A stretch of DNA of 64,000 nt. Source: Siphonodentalium dalli. Lineage: Eukaryota; Mollusca; Scaphopoda; Gadilida; Siphonodentaliidae. The stretch lies in assembly GCA_032622095.1 (NCBI GenBank), contig CP136062.1, positions 8,709,710-8,773,709 on the forward strand, written 5' to 3'. This document shows positions 20,825 to 33,696 of this stretch, in pieces. A program made the translations under genes and the position numbers. The notes under the pieces are model-generated. The model saw only the letters and a list, made by a program, of their open reading frames with translations. It was not told the origin of the DNA and did not search any database. Position 1 is the first letter of the stretch. Every line of letters begins with the position of its first letter.

Positions 20825-23785
20825 GTGAAGTTCTCATATTATCTCCCAGTAATACGCGGGGGAGGTTCTCATATGAACATATTATCTGCCGGTCATACAC
20901 GGTGGAGGTTCATATTATCCGCCGGTCATACGCGAGGGAAGTTTTCTTATTATCCTCCATTCATATGCGGGGGAGGTTCTGATATGAACATATTATCTGC
21001 CGGTCATACGCGGTGGAGGTTCATATAATCCACCGGTCATACACGGTGGAGGTTCTCATATGAACATATTATCCACCGGTCATACGCGGTGGAGGTTCAT
21101 ATTATCCGCCGGTCATACGCGAGGGAAGTTCTCATATTATCCTCCGATCATATGTGGGGGAGGTTCTGATATGAACATATTATCCGCCGGTCATACGCGG
21201 TGGAGGTTCATATTATCCGCCGGTCATGCACGAGGGAGGTTCTCATATTATCAACCGGTCATACGCGAGGGAGGTTCTCATATTATCCTCCGGTCATATG
21301 TTGGGGAGGTTCTCATATGAACATATTATCCGCCGGTCATACGCGGTGGAGGTTCATATTATCTGCCGATCATACACGAGGAAAGTTCTCATATTATCCT
21401 TCGGTCATATGTGGGGGAGGTTCTGATATGAACATATTATCCGCCGGTCATACACGGTGGAGGTTCATATTATCCAACGGTCATACGTAGGGGAGGTTCT
21501 CATATGAACATATTATCCGCCGGTCATACGCAGTAGAGGTTCTCATATGAACATATTATCCGCCGGTCATACGCGAGGGAGGTTCTCATATTATCCACCG
21601 GTCATACGCGAGGGAGGTTCTCATATTATTCTCCGGTCATACGTAGGGGAGGTTCTCATATGAACATATTATCTGCCGGTCATACGCGGTGGAGGTTCAT
21701 ATTATCCACCGGTCATACGCGAGGGAAGTTTTCATATTATCCTCCAGTCATACGCGGGGCAGGTTCTGATATGAACATATTATCTGCCGGTCATACGCGA
21801 GGGAAGTTCTCATATTATCCTCCGGTCATACGATGGGGAGGTTCTCATATGAACATATTATCCGCCGGTCATACGCGAGGGAGGTTCTCATATTATCCAC
21901 CGGTTATACGCGAGGGAGGTTCTCATATTAGCCTCCGGTCATATATAGGGGAGGTTCTCATATGAACATATTATCTGCCGGTCATATGCGGTGGAGGTTC
22001 ATATTATCCGCCAGTCATACGCGAGGGAGGTTCTCATATTATCCTCCGGTCATACGTGGGGGAGGTTCTGATATGAACATATTATCCACCGGTCATACAC
22101 GGTGGAGGTTCATATTATCCGCCGGTCATACGCGAGGGAAGTTCTCATATTATCCTCCGATCATATGTGGGGGAGGTTCTGATATGAACATATTATCCGC
22201 CGGTCATACGCGGTGGAGGTTCATATTATCCGCTGGTCATGCGCGAGGGAGGTTCTCATATTATCAACAAGTCATACGCGAGGGAGGTTCTCATATTATC
22301 CTCCGGTCATATGCGAGGGAGGTTCTCATATTATTCTCCGGTCATACGTAGGGGAGGTTCTCATATGAACATATTATCTGCCGGTCATACGTGGTGGAGG
22401 TTCATATTATCCACCGGTCATACGCGAGGGAAGTTTTCATATTATCCTCCAGTCATACGCGGGGGAGGTTCTGATATGAACATATTATCTGCCGGTCATA
22501 CGCGAGGGAAGTTCTCATATTATCCTCCGGTCATACGATGGGGAGGTTCTCATATGAACATATTATCCGCCGGTCATACGCGAGGGAGGTTCTCATATTA
22601 TCCACCGGTTATACGCGAGGGAGGTTCTCATATTAGCCTCTGGTCATATATAGGGGAGGTTCTCATATGAACATATTATCTGCTGGTCATATGCGGTGGA
22701 GGTTCATATTATCCGCCAGTCATACGCGAGGGAGGTTCTCATATTATCCTCCGGTCATACGTGGGGGAGGTTCTGATATGAACATATTATTCACCGGTCA
22801 TACGCAGTGGAGGTTCATATTATCCACCGGTCATACACGGTGGAAGTTCTCATATGAACATATTATCCGCCGGTCATATGCGGTGGAGGTTCATATTATC
22901 CGCCGGTCATACGCGAGGGAGGTTGTCATATTATCCACCGGTCATACGCGAGGGAGGTTCTTATATTATCCTCCGGTCATACGTTGGGGAGGTTCTCATA
23001 TGAACATATTATCCGCCGGCCATACGCAGTGGAGGTTCTCATATGAACATATTATCCGCCGGTCATACGTGGTGGAGGTTCTCATATGAACATATTATCC
23101 ACCGGTCATACGCGGTGGAGGTTCATATTAACCGCCTGTCATACGCGAGGGAAGTTCTCATATTATCCTTCGGTAATAGGTGGGGGAGGTTCTGATATGA
23201 ACATATTATCTGCCGGCCATACGCGGTGGAGGTTCATATTATCCACCGGTCATACGCGGTGGAGGTTCTCATATTATCCTCCGATCATATGTGGGGAGGT
23301 TCTGATATAAACATATTATCCGCCGGTCATACGCGGTGGAGGTTTATATTATCCGCCGGTCATACGCGAGGGAGGTTGTCATATTATCCACCGGTCATAC
23401 GCGAGGGAGGTTCTTATATTATCCTCCGGTCATACGTTGGGGAGGTTCTCATATGAACATATTATCCGCCGGCCATACGCAGTGGAGGTTCTCATATAAA
23501 CATATTATCCGCCGGTCATACGTGGTGGAGGTTCTCATATGAACATATTATCCACCGGTCATACGCGGTGGAGGTTCATATTAACCGCCTGTCATACGCG
23601 AGGGAAGTTCTCATATTATCCTTCGGTCATAGGTGGGGGAGGTTCTGATATGAACATATTATCTGCCGGCCATACGCGGTGGAGGTTCATATTATCCACC
23701 GGTCATACGCGGTGGAGGTTCTCATATGAACATATTATCTGCCGGTCATATGCGAGGGAGGTTATCATATTATCCACCTGACACA
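20825..23785 (+). repeat. Foldback left arm: ~35/41-bp tandem array
   Basis: The short unit contains 'ccggtcatacgcgagggagg' then 'ttctcatattatcc'; the longer variant adds 'gatatgaacatatt'. Higher-order copies are visible: the block at 21962 recurs at 22667 (705 bp apart) and that at 23086 recurs at 23539 (453 bp apart). Confidence 0.9.
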
Positions 23786-23789
23786 CCCG

Positions 23790-24090
23790 AGGGAGGATAT
23801 GACCGGCGGATAATATGTTCAAATGAGGACCTCCCCCAACGTATGACCAGAGGATAATATGAGAACCTCCCTCGCGTATGACCGGTGGATAATATGAACC
23901 TCCACCGCATATGACCGGCAGATAATATGTTCATATCAGAACCTCCCCCGCGTATGACCGGAGGATAAAATGAGAACTTCCCTGGCGTATGACCTGCGGA
24001 TAATATGAACCTCCACCGCGTATGACCGGCAGATAATATGTTCATATGAGAACCTCCCCCGCGTATGACTGGCAGATAATATGAGAACCT
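23790..24090 (-). repeat. Foldback right arm: inverted tandem array
   Basis: The same units are in reverse complement ('gaacctcccccgcgtatgac'). The switch occurs within about 20 bp around 23785. Confidence 0.85.
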
Positions 24091-24269
24091 CCACCGCATA
24101 TGAATGGCGGACACATAAGTTTTTAAGTCTATAAACACTATTTGATTTGAATATTCTTTTGAATAGTCTTACCATTGACATATTCATTCGTTCAAACCAG
24201 TTGATCTATTTTGTAACTTGGCTTTTAGTCGCTGGGCTACGGCATCTGGGCTTTTAGTCACAACTGAAA

Positions 24270-26345
24270 TAACGAGAGGCCGATCACGATCGGCAGATGT
24301 TTAACCCATACCTTGGCGATAGCGACTAGCCATAACTGATAATTTGTCAAAGATATGATGATCACAGGAATTAATCCATATATCAGTACCCAACTTGAAA
24401 TCAAAAGCTCAAATAATTTGTCTTAAGAAAGGGTTAAAGTATTTGGGTTGGGGAGGAGTAGTTTTAAATCTCATAACTCTGTCCCTATTCACACAAGGAC
24501 CTCTCACTGTGAGATCCAATGGTTTAGTGATTTCGGAAGACATGTTTAGGAGTTTAAGTTAACTCATTAGAAGCAAAAGTGATAAATCCCTATCTTTGCC
24601 ACTTTTGACATGCCAGATATTCAAAATTTATTATTCACTTCTAAAGAGAAATTATAATTGCTTAGAACGACATATATGTAGGGGATTCCATCTCGTATTT
24701 AAATGGTACTTTAATTACCCCCCCCCCCCCTTCCCCCATTCTCCCCAGTTATTTGTTTATCAAATATGGACAGATATAAGATCAGATCTGACCTGTGTAT
24801 TAAATAAGATTAAGTGTTTCATAACAGGGGTGTATGGTTTTCAAAAATATATGTAGTTTATACAATTCAAAAGTATTATCTATATAATGTTATACAGACA
24901 TAATATGATGGGGATGCTGGCCCCTATGACCACTAAATCGTTCATATAAAAGAAAGTAAGTTAGCCCTCATTTGAATGGTTTCACACATTACAATGTTTT
25001 ACAAGTAGCTTGGGCACTAAAAGCCACAACCTTCAATGTTAATCTTCTAAGTGCTCTGTGGCCCCTAAAATTCAATCAACCATGAAAATGTGAACAAATG
25101 GGAAAATAAAGTTCATGGAAATACTAACATCTACCATATTGATTTTCAAAACAAGTCATCACTTACAATAGTCATGTATATTTATCTGCCTGTTTCACAT
25201 TGCATAGATAAATCATATTGGCTATCAGCTGTTGTTTTAATTTCAAATTGAAAGCACGTGTCTGAAGGGTTAATATATTTTTCAAAAATCAATTAATCAG
25301 TCAATACCAAAATTGATAGAAGTGAATAGTGTGCAAAGATACCCAATAGATATTAAGAGATATGAGGAAGAGTCCATGTACATTATAGCATGTTGTCTAT
25401 GGAAACCTTGGAAAGGGTTAATTATTTTTGAAGCAAATTAATGGAATTTAGAAGACACTTATATAGGTGAGGGGGGCCTTATATCACCCTGTAATGAAAT
25501 TTCAAGAATAGGAAAAACACCATTCTTGTGCTGCCATTAATCAATTTGACAGTTAGAATAAACAAACAGCCAGCCACCAGTGTTGTTTATCTTGCTTGAC
25601 CCACCAGAGCTCTGTATCATATGTCATCACTCATTTCATAACAGATTTCACTTGGAATGACAACATCTATAAAAATCCTCTCATATACTCTGAATGTTGG
25701 ATGATCACATGGTAATTTATTGATATCATTATATTACATGAAACTATTGCAATAAAATCTTCATATATTTTGAAAACAGGATATCACACCTAATTAATCG
25801 TATAAAACTAAAATAAATGAAAGTGTCAATTTTTTTTTATTATTTAAATTTTTTTTTATTGTTATTTAAAGTTCAAACAAAATTTAATATTTGTATATGC
25901 TAAATTTAGCAAGGAGCTAAATCTAAAAAACATTTAATTTAAAAAAAAAAAGGGTCATAACTCCTTTAAAATTAATCGGATCAAACCCATATTCGGACTC
26001 GATCTGTATTTTGGGCTGTGAAACTCACATCCCAAATTTGGTTCCAATCAGATAAAAAATGATTGAGTTATGGCAGAATGCGTGAATTATAAGTTGAAAA
26101 AGGGCCATAACTCTGTAACAAAAACTCGGATCAAACCCAAATTCGAACTCGATCTGTATTTTTGGCTGAGAAACCCATATACAAAATTTGGTTTCGATCG
26201 GATAGAAAATATTTGAGTTATCGCATTACTCGTAAAGTGTCTACGGACAGACAGACAGACGGACAGACAGACAGACAGACAGACGGACGAACGACGAGTG
26301 GTCAATCCGGGCAACAACACTATGTTTACCATACTATGGTATGGG
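24270..26345 (+). repeat. Composite module, first copy
   Basis: It opens with 'cgagaggccgatcacgatcg' (24274) and closes with the X segment at 25945-26345: 'gggtcataactcctttaaaa', a gacagacag run and the hairpin 'gtttaccatactatggtatg'. The interior (24350-25930) is AT-rich with no gene; short C and T runs occur near 24720 and 25850. Confidence 0.6.
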
Positions 26346-26822
26346 TAAACATAAAAATGGGTCGCAATATTTGTAAAACATGCTTCACTTCTACCTCTTA
26401 AAACTCTAAGTCCAAAAATGGATTCAAAACCCTCCAGAGCACTGCTGCAGCCGCTACAGCGCTGCATTGAAAAAAAATGGGTCGCAATATTTGTAAAACA
26501 TGCTTCATTTATATCTCTTAAAACTCTTAAGTCCAAAAATGGATTCAAAACACTCCAGAGCACTGCTGCAGCCGCTACAGCGCTGCATTGCAAAAAAATG
26601 GGTCACGATATTTGTAAAACATGCTTCATTACTACCTGTTAAAACTCTAAGTCAAAAAATGAATTCAACCCCCCCCCCAGAGCACTGCTGCAGCCACTAC
26701 AACGCTGCATTGAAAAAATATGGGTCGCAATATTTGTAAAACATGCTTCACTTCTACACTCCAGAGCACTGCTGCAGCCGCTACAGCGCTGCATTGAAAA
26801 AAAATGGGTCACGATATTTGTT
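26346..26822 (+). repeat. About 120-bp tandem repeat, four to five units
   Basis: Units contain 'gggtcgcaatatttgtaaaa', 'catgcttca', 'tcttaaaactct' and 'agcactgctgcagccgctac'. The same units lie at 33036-33160 and 33336-33696, each time ending at a 'cgagaggccg' module start. Confidence 0.85.
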
Positions 26823-26828
26823 AAGTCA

Positions 26829-27484
26829 AACGAGAGGCCGATCACGATCGGCAGATGTTTAACCCATACCTTGGCGATAGTGATTAGCTATTTTTATAAA
26901 TTTTATAAATCCTTACACCAACCTTTTCATGAGTGCAAAAGTTTCAACAATTCACACTTTATATAGTGATCGTGTGAAAAATATTTAGTTATCACATTGT
27001 GTCAACAGGATTGGTGGAGGATGTTAATATTTTTAAGCAAATAAACCAAATGACCCTCACTATGCAGGTTAGGGGTGTGTTATCGTCAACTATGCCAAGA
27101 ACTATAAACATAATCAATGGAAATATTTGAGTTATCAAATCGGATAGAATGGGGTTAATCTTACCCAAACTAATGAACTGATAAACACAAAATAGTCTAT
27201 GAAAAGCATGTCATTGGATTTAGAACCCCATACAATAAGTCAGTCTCAAGAATACCAGCACCATTAATATTATCCTGGAGCCCAAATGCAATTGAGGGAA
27301 TTTCAAAATAAGACATTTCCTCTAATGATGAATATTCAATTGGTGATGTATTGAAACCCTTACTGAACCTGGCTCAAAGTGAAAGGGATAATATTATATC
27401 TGTCTATCGCATAATATGTGTCTATGGAATGGTTTAATTTTAATCCCAAATCCATGCAAATCAAAAGTGGATCACCATCAACCT
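26829..27484 (+). repeat. Composite module, second copy, left part (Y)
   Basis: Nearly identical to 33695-34352; the difference I noticed is t/c in 'ggcgatagtgattag'. It ends at the target 'cct' (27482-27484) of the 4.2-kb insertion. Confidence 0.9.
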
Positions 27485-30400
27485 TAGTCGGTCTCACAAC
27501 TGGGCTCTTTAGGGAATATCCAACCACTTTCTGTTTGATATTGATTCTAGAGTACTTTTCGATGAGGAATTCAGTGGTGCCGACCGATTTTTGATAAAAG
27601 GGGCCCAAATTCCATTTTTAAGAGCCTGAATCCCAATTTTGGGGTTCAGCACTTTTTTCTCAAAGTTGTGCCTCCAATAAGAATTTTATTGACCTATATG
27701 CATCAGTGCCACATACAGGTATCATTTTCGATATTTTCTGTACCACTATCGGAAGGGATTGACCTTCAAGGAGCACTTGACACTGAAAATCCAAAATGGC
27801 CGACTTCAAATTTGCAAAAATTTAGCAAAGTCAAGAATAATTGAAATTGTGCTACCTATAGAATTATTTTCATCTTTAAAGGATCAGCACTGTTTTGCTT
27901 CCACTCATGAGTGCTTAACAAGATTTTTGGATGGAATATATTGGTCAAAGAATGAAAAACAGACATTTTCCCAATAACAAAGATTTTGGGGAAATCGTCA
28001 ATTATAGGGTATTTGATCAGTAACCTAAAACTCTTGCAATAAGGTTACCTAGTGATATAATTTGAATGAATACATGTAATTGTGAGTAGTTCATCCTTTG
28101 TTATCTAGATTTCATGGCCTTTGATGTGAGATGGCTGCCAAAATGGCTATAAATGGGATGACATATATCACATTATCATTATAAATGAGTTCAAAGTGTT
28201 ATTTTCTTTAAATTTATGGGAGAACAGGATGTTTTTATGGTATTCTAATGTTCAATTAAATTATACTCAGCCCACAAGTAGGATTAGTAAATGTTGAGTT
28301 AATACAATTCAATCAATATGTATGATTCGGTAGTTGAGCAGGTTGTGTCTTTATCAGACCCATAGCAATTTTGATTGGCCGCATGTCATCACTGCCATTT
28401 TGAATAAAGGTTCTACAATTTCCCTAACATGTACATTATTGTAGAACAAATAATGGCTTGCCCGGCATAATCATCTATACTTATATCCTGATTTAGTGTT
28501 TTTTTTTATGAATTTGAACATATATGTATATGTACACGTATATGTATTTTTGGACTAAATTGTTTCCGGTTCAAATTTGGGAGTTTGTAAAAAAACAAAT
28601 CATAAGAAAGAAAGCAATTGCAGTAATATTAAAAGATAGTGTCCTGTTCAAAACTACAAATGCATCGTTCCTTGTGTTCAACCATAAAGTGAGTTTATGT
28701 GAGCTAGGGTTATGGAATCTTATTTTGGCAAGCTTGATTCTAAAGTGTCTAAGCTTTATGGGCTTGAAATTCAGAATGCAATTCCATATTGGCAGATGTT
28801 TTTGTTGATCAGTGAATGTTGTACATGTAATTCAATATAGATCTCCATTATACTAGCACAATTTTATTTTTCATTTGATCACTTTAAATTGACTCAGTGT
28901 CAGTTGTTTTAGTTATGTGATGTACATGCAGTAACTGTATTCTTGCAAAATTTATGGTCTGCACTCTGCAGTCTTTCAAAAAACATGCTATGACCATGCC
29001 TACATATACATGTACACTGATTCTAACACTGTGATTGTCAGGTTATATTCTATGTTTGAGGAAAGTTACTATGTATTATTCATTTGTGTTGCATTGTCAA
29101 TATTAATAGGTCCCAGGAGCCCAGATGTTACTAGTGCAGAGCCAATCTAATTTGCATGAGACTGGTGTACTGCATGTCCATACTCCTAAATAAACATGAC
29201 ACTTATCACACCAAGAGTGCAAGACGTTATGGTGTCAATTTTCAACAACTGTTCTAGAATTATATTTAGACAAAAGCATGCCGTCGGGGCATGGCATAAT
29301 ATGCCCGTTTCTGGTGTAGAGTGGGGCATGTTAAGACAGAACCCATATTTTAACTTGATCTGTATACCAAATTTGGTTCAGTTCAATCGATTCAATCTAA
29401 AGTTATCATCTGGAAACTGCATATCAGGTAAAATCTAAGTCGAAAAAGGGTCATAACTCAGTCAAAATCATGCGGACGAAATCCATATTCGAACTTGATC
29501 TGTATTTTGGTATGGTAAACTAACATACCAAATTTGGTTCAGCTCACTCATTCAATCTAAAGTTATCATCCAGAAACCAAAAGCGGATGGACGGATGACA
29601 GATGGACGGATGGACAAACCATTATACATAATACGACTGATTTTTCAAACTGGCGTATAAAAAGACTCAACCATTATTTTCCACTGCCCTATATATCACA
29701 ATATATTCATATGGCAGTATTCATCCCAAGTTAAGTGATGATGCTAATAAATTTGCTATCATACTCATGTGGAGCAAAGCGATCTCAACAAATCGAGGAT
29801 AAACCACTACATGTGGAAAACATTAAAAAACATGTATATTGTGAAATATAATGAATGCTGGTTGTTACAAACTTGCCATAATTGAGATGACTATTCCTGT
29901 TGTTTTAATACCAAACATCAGCATACACATTATTAATTAAATATTTTGAAATATATATGTTTCTGAATGTTTCATACAGACTCTGGCTTTTGCATAAATC
30001 GTTCGGATTAGCCAAACTATGCAAAAATTACCAACTTTAGGTAAACTGATGGTACTCTTTCTACACAGAATCGCTTTGACATACAAACATCATAGCAATC
30101 TAGCAGTACCCATCATGATGATATAAAATTAGCAGGACCACTTAACCTTGGGTGGTATTGAAAATGAAAATATCTTTAAAATGGTAAGTTATGTGGGCTT
30201 TTAGCTATTATGAAGAATTATGATAGTGAAATTATAGACCCTCATCTTCTTCATCCTGCAACTGCTGCAACTATCTTGGCCAATCAAAATTAATGTGGGA
30301 CTGACAAAGGCCCATTCTACTATTGATTGAATAGTGATGATTCCATTATTTCCTAAATCTTTTTGTGAGATGAGTTGTCAATGATTACTTCTGAAATATA

Positions 30401-31683
30401 TACTGGTATACATGTATATGGTCATCTCGCATCTGATTACAACATGTTTTTACTATGTACAGATGCAATATCATATTAAGAACGCAACATGTGGTTGCTT
30501 TATGAAGCAAACAGCTGGTCATTCCATTTAGTAAAAGTGTTTAGCATGTTCCATAGCTTGGTCACTCAATAAATCAGATCAGCTGCTAAATGTTCATAAC
30601 AAATTTTGAAAACCATGTTCAATCTCTACATTTCTGTTGATTAGAGCCCAATCGTTACCTGAGTTTTGGTAAAGCACACCAATTTCCAAGGTATGTGTTG
30701 TGTGTCAGGGTCAATACATTCTCAGCAGCTATTTCCAGCTAATACAATTGTGCGTGGTCAATTGTGCTCAATCAGAGTCAGTCAGAGCATGCGAATAGTT
30801 CTATACGAGAATAAATCTCGTCTTCGACTCAATTGATCTGGCAAAAGAACTATGCTCTATAACCCTTACTTATTAAAATAAATTTCAAACTAATATGCAA
30901 TTCAACATTAGAATACCATAAAAGACATACTGCTCTCCTGTTAGCTATAGTTTAAATGAACTGCCACATTGCGCTCATTTACAATGATATAAATGTGATA
31001 TATGTCATCCCATCTATAGCCATTTTGGCAGCCATCTCATATAAAAGGCAGTGAAATCAATATAAAAAGGATGAACTACTCATAAATACATGTATTTATT
31101 CATATCATAGCATTTGCTATCCTTGTTTACAGCAGTGTTTGCACTACTAATCAATTACCTTAAAATTTATGATTTTGTCAAAATCTTGGTTATTGAGAAA
31201 ATGTCAGTTTTTCAATCTACGGCCAATACATTCCATCCAAAACCTTGTTGAACACCCATGGGTGGAAGCACAATAGTGCCGATACTTTAAAGTTGAAAAA
31301 AAACTCTATATGTTGCACTATTTTAAATATTCTTGACTTTGCTCAATTTTTGCTAATTTTGAAGTCGGCCATTTTGGATTTTCAGGGTCAAGAGCTCCTT
31401 GAAGGTCAATCCCGTTCTAAAATGCTATAGAAAGTATCAGAAATGATATCTCTATGTGGCATTAATCCATATAGGACATTAAAATTCTAATTGGAGGGTC
31501 AACTTTGAGAAAAAAGAGCTGAACCCCAAAATTGGGGTTCAGGCCCTTAAAAATATAATTTGGGCCCCTTTTATCAAAAATCGGTCGGCACCACTGAATT
31601 CCTAATCGAAAAGTACTCTAGAATCAGTATCAAACAGAAAGTGGTTGGATATTCCCTAAAGAGCCCAGTTGTGAGACCGACTA
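27485..31683. mobile_element. 4.2-kb non-autonomous element with long inverted arms
   Basis: The ends TAGTCGGTCTCACAACTGGG and reverse complement extend as diverged inverted arms of at least about 780 bp (to about 28265 and from about 30905), including 'aaaatggccgacttcaaat' and 'gggatgacatatatcac'. It is flanked by 'cct' at 27482-27484 and 31684-31686. The neighbouring module at 34341-34360 lacks the element and has a single 'cct', fixing both boundaries and a 3-bp duplication. A dispersed 'aaagggtcataactcag' segment lies at about 29325-29640. No transposase was recognised and the superfamily is unassigned. Confidence 0.9.
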
Positions 31684-32940
31684 CCTGGACATAACATAGG
31701 AGAATGATTAAATGAAAAGCATCAAAACCATATGATGTGTGGAGAGGGTTAATCATTTTCAATGACATCATATTATGGAACTAAGGAATGTGTGGATAAA
31801 TTTTTGTCTAAGATAAGACAACAGTGTTTGTAAAGAACAATGTCTGTAAAACAACACTACAAAGTAACAATGGACTATTCCAATTTATTATTTTAGAATA
31901 GGTGTCTTTTAGTGTGTGCATATAGCTAATGTAATAAACCTGTTTCAACAAAGGGGTTAACTTCATATTGCACAGAAAGCAGAACTCCACCAGAGAGTGA
32001 GTAATCAATCACAGTTTGACATAATTATGATAACAAGTCCAGCCATTGGTACCACTATCATGCTTTATAGCATGTAGTATCTAATGTCATAGTGATAATT
32101 AACTCATTTCAATAACACACATTGCTGTGGGATATATGTTCTCTTCAAATTCCCAGCAGTAATTACTTGAATTATAAAGGGTCATAACTCTGTTAAAATA
32201 TATCGGATCAAACCCATATTCGAACTCGATCTGTATTTAGGGGTGATAAATTCATATACCAAATTTTGTGTTGATCAGATGAAAAATGTTTTGAGTCATA
32301 GCAGCTTGGGTGAATTCTAAGTAAACATAAGAGTGAAAAGGGTTAATTAAACAATACCAAAAACCATACAGATGAAGAACGTGCTAAAAAAACCTAGGTA
32401 AGAAATATGAGGCAGATCAGAAGAAATATGTTCAACTTATTGCATTGGATAGCATGTGTGTAAAGGGTTAATTATTTTCTAAACTGATCAACCAATCAAT
32501 ACCAAAAACTATACAGGTGAGGGGTGTGTCATCATAAACCTACATATCAAATATGAACACAATCGGACAAATTTTTTTTTTCGGTTAGAGCATCGGATTT
32601 TTTTTAAATTTATTTTATTTTCGAAAAAAGGGTCATAACTCCTTTAAAATAAATCGGATCAAACCCATATTCGAACTCGATCTGTATTTTTTGCTGTGAA
32701 ACTCACATACCAAATTTGGTTCCAATCAGATAAAAAATGTTTGAGTTATGGCAGAATGCGTGAATTCTAAGTTGAAAAAGGGCCATAACTCTGTAACAAA
32801 ATCTCGGATCAAACCCAAATTCGAACTCGATCTGTATTTTAGGCTGAGAAACCCATATACAAAATTTGGTTTCGATTGGATAGAAAATGTTTGAGTTATC
32901 GCATTACTCGTAAAGTGTCTACGGACAGACAGACAGACAG

Positions 32941-32975
<35 letters not shown>

Positions 32976-33035
32976 GACGAACGACGAGTAGTCAATCCGG
33001 GCAACGACACTATGTTTACCATACTATGGTATGGG
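31684..33035 (+). repeat. Composite module, second copy, right part (Z and X)
   Basis: It resumes after the 4.2-kb insertion with 'cctggacataacatagg' and runs through to the X end with a gacagacag run and 'atgggtaaacat'. It matches 34350-35693 with only scattered differences. Confidence 0.85.
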
Positions 33036-33232
33036 TAAACATAAAAATGAATTCAAAACCCTCCAGAGCACTGCTGCAGCCGCTACAGCGCTGCATTGTA
33101 AAAAAAATGGGTCGCGATATGGGTGAAACATGCTTCACTTCTACCTCTTAAAACTCTTAAGTTGGTTTCGATCGGATAGAAAATATTTGAGTTATCGCAT
33201 TACTCGTAAAGTGTCTACGGACAGACAGACAG

Positions 33233-33267
<35 letters not shown>

Positions 33268-33696
33268 GACGAACGACGAGTGGTCAATCCGGGCAACGAC
33301 ACTATGTTTACCATACTATGGTATGGGTAAACATAAAAATGGGTCGCAATATTTGTAAAACATGCTTCACTTCTACCTCTTAAAACTCTAAGTCAAAAAA
33401 TGGATTCAAAACCCTCCAGAGCACTGCTGCAGCCGCTACAACGCTGCATTGAAAAAAAATGGGTCGCAATATTTGTAAAACATGCTTCATTTATATCTCT
33501 TAAAACTCTTAAGTCCAAAAATGAATTCAAAACACTCCAGAGCACTGCTGCAGCCGCTACAGCGCTGCATTGAAAAAACATGGGTCGCAATATTTGTAAA
33601 ACATGCTTCATTTATATCTCTTAAAACTCTTAAGTCCAAAAATGAATTCAAAACCCTCCAGAGCACTGCTGCAGCCGCTACAGCGCTGCATTAAAA
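33036..33696 (+). repeat. 120-bp units with a partial X segment
   Basis: One 120-bp unit (33036-33160), then a truncated X end with its own gacagacag run (33164-33335), then about three further units (33336-33696). This joins the second and third composite modules. Confidence 0.8.

Larger units (their letters stand above)
20648..24269. mobile_element. Foldback-like element with tandem-repeat arms
   Basis: Unique outer ends TTTCAGTTGTGACTAAAAGC (20648) and its reverse complement (ending 24269) extend as near-identical inverted segments of roughly 170 bp. Inside, both arms consist of short tandem repeats pointing inward, as in Foldback-type elements. The arms are very unequal: about 2.95 kb on the left and 0.3 kb on the right. 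Long apparent proteins in the arms are translated repeats. Confidence 0.75.

Noticed and set aside
20779-23781. A chain of open frames of 60-143 residues repeating motifs like NILSAGHTRWRF
   Set aside because: They follow exactly the tandem-repeat units of the foldback arm, occur in more than one frame, and have no splice or start context; they are translated repeats.
26087-26593. 168-residue minus-strand frame and similar frames at 32.7-33.6 kb and 35.4-35.7 kb
   Set aside because: They are composed of gacagacag runs and the 120-bp repeats, and recur in each dispersed copy.
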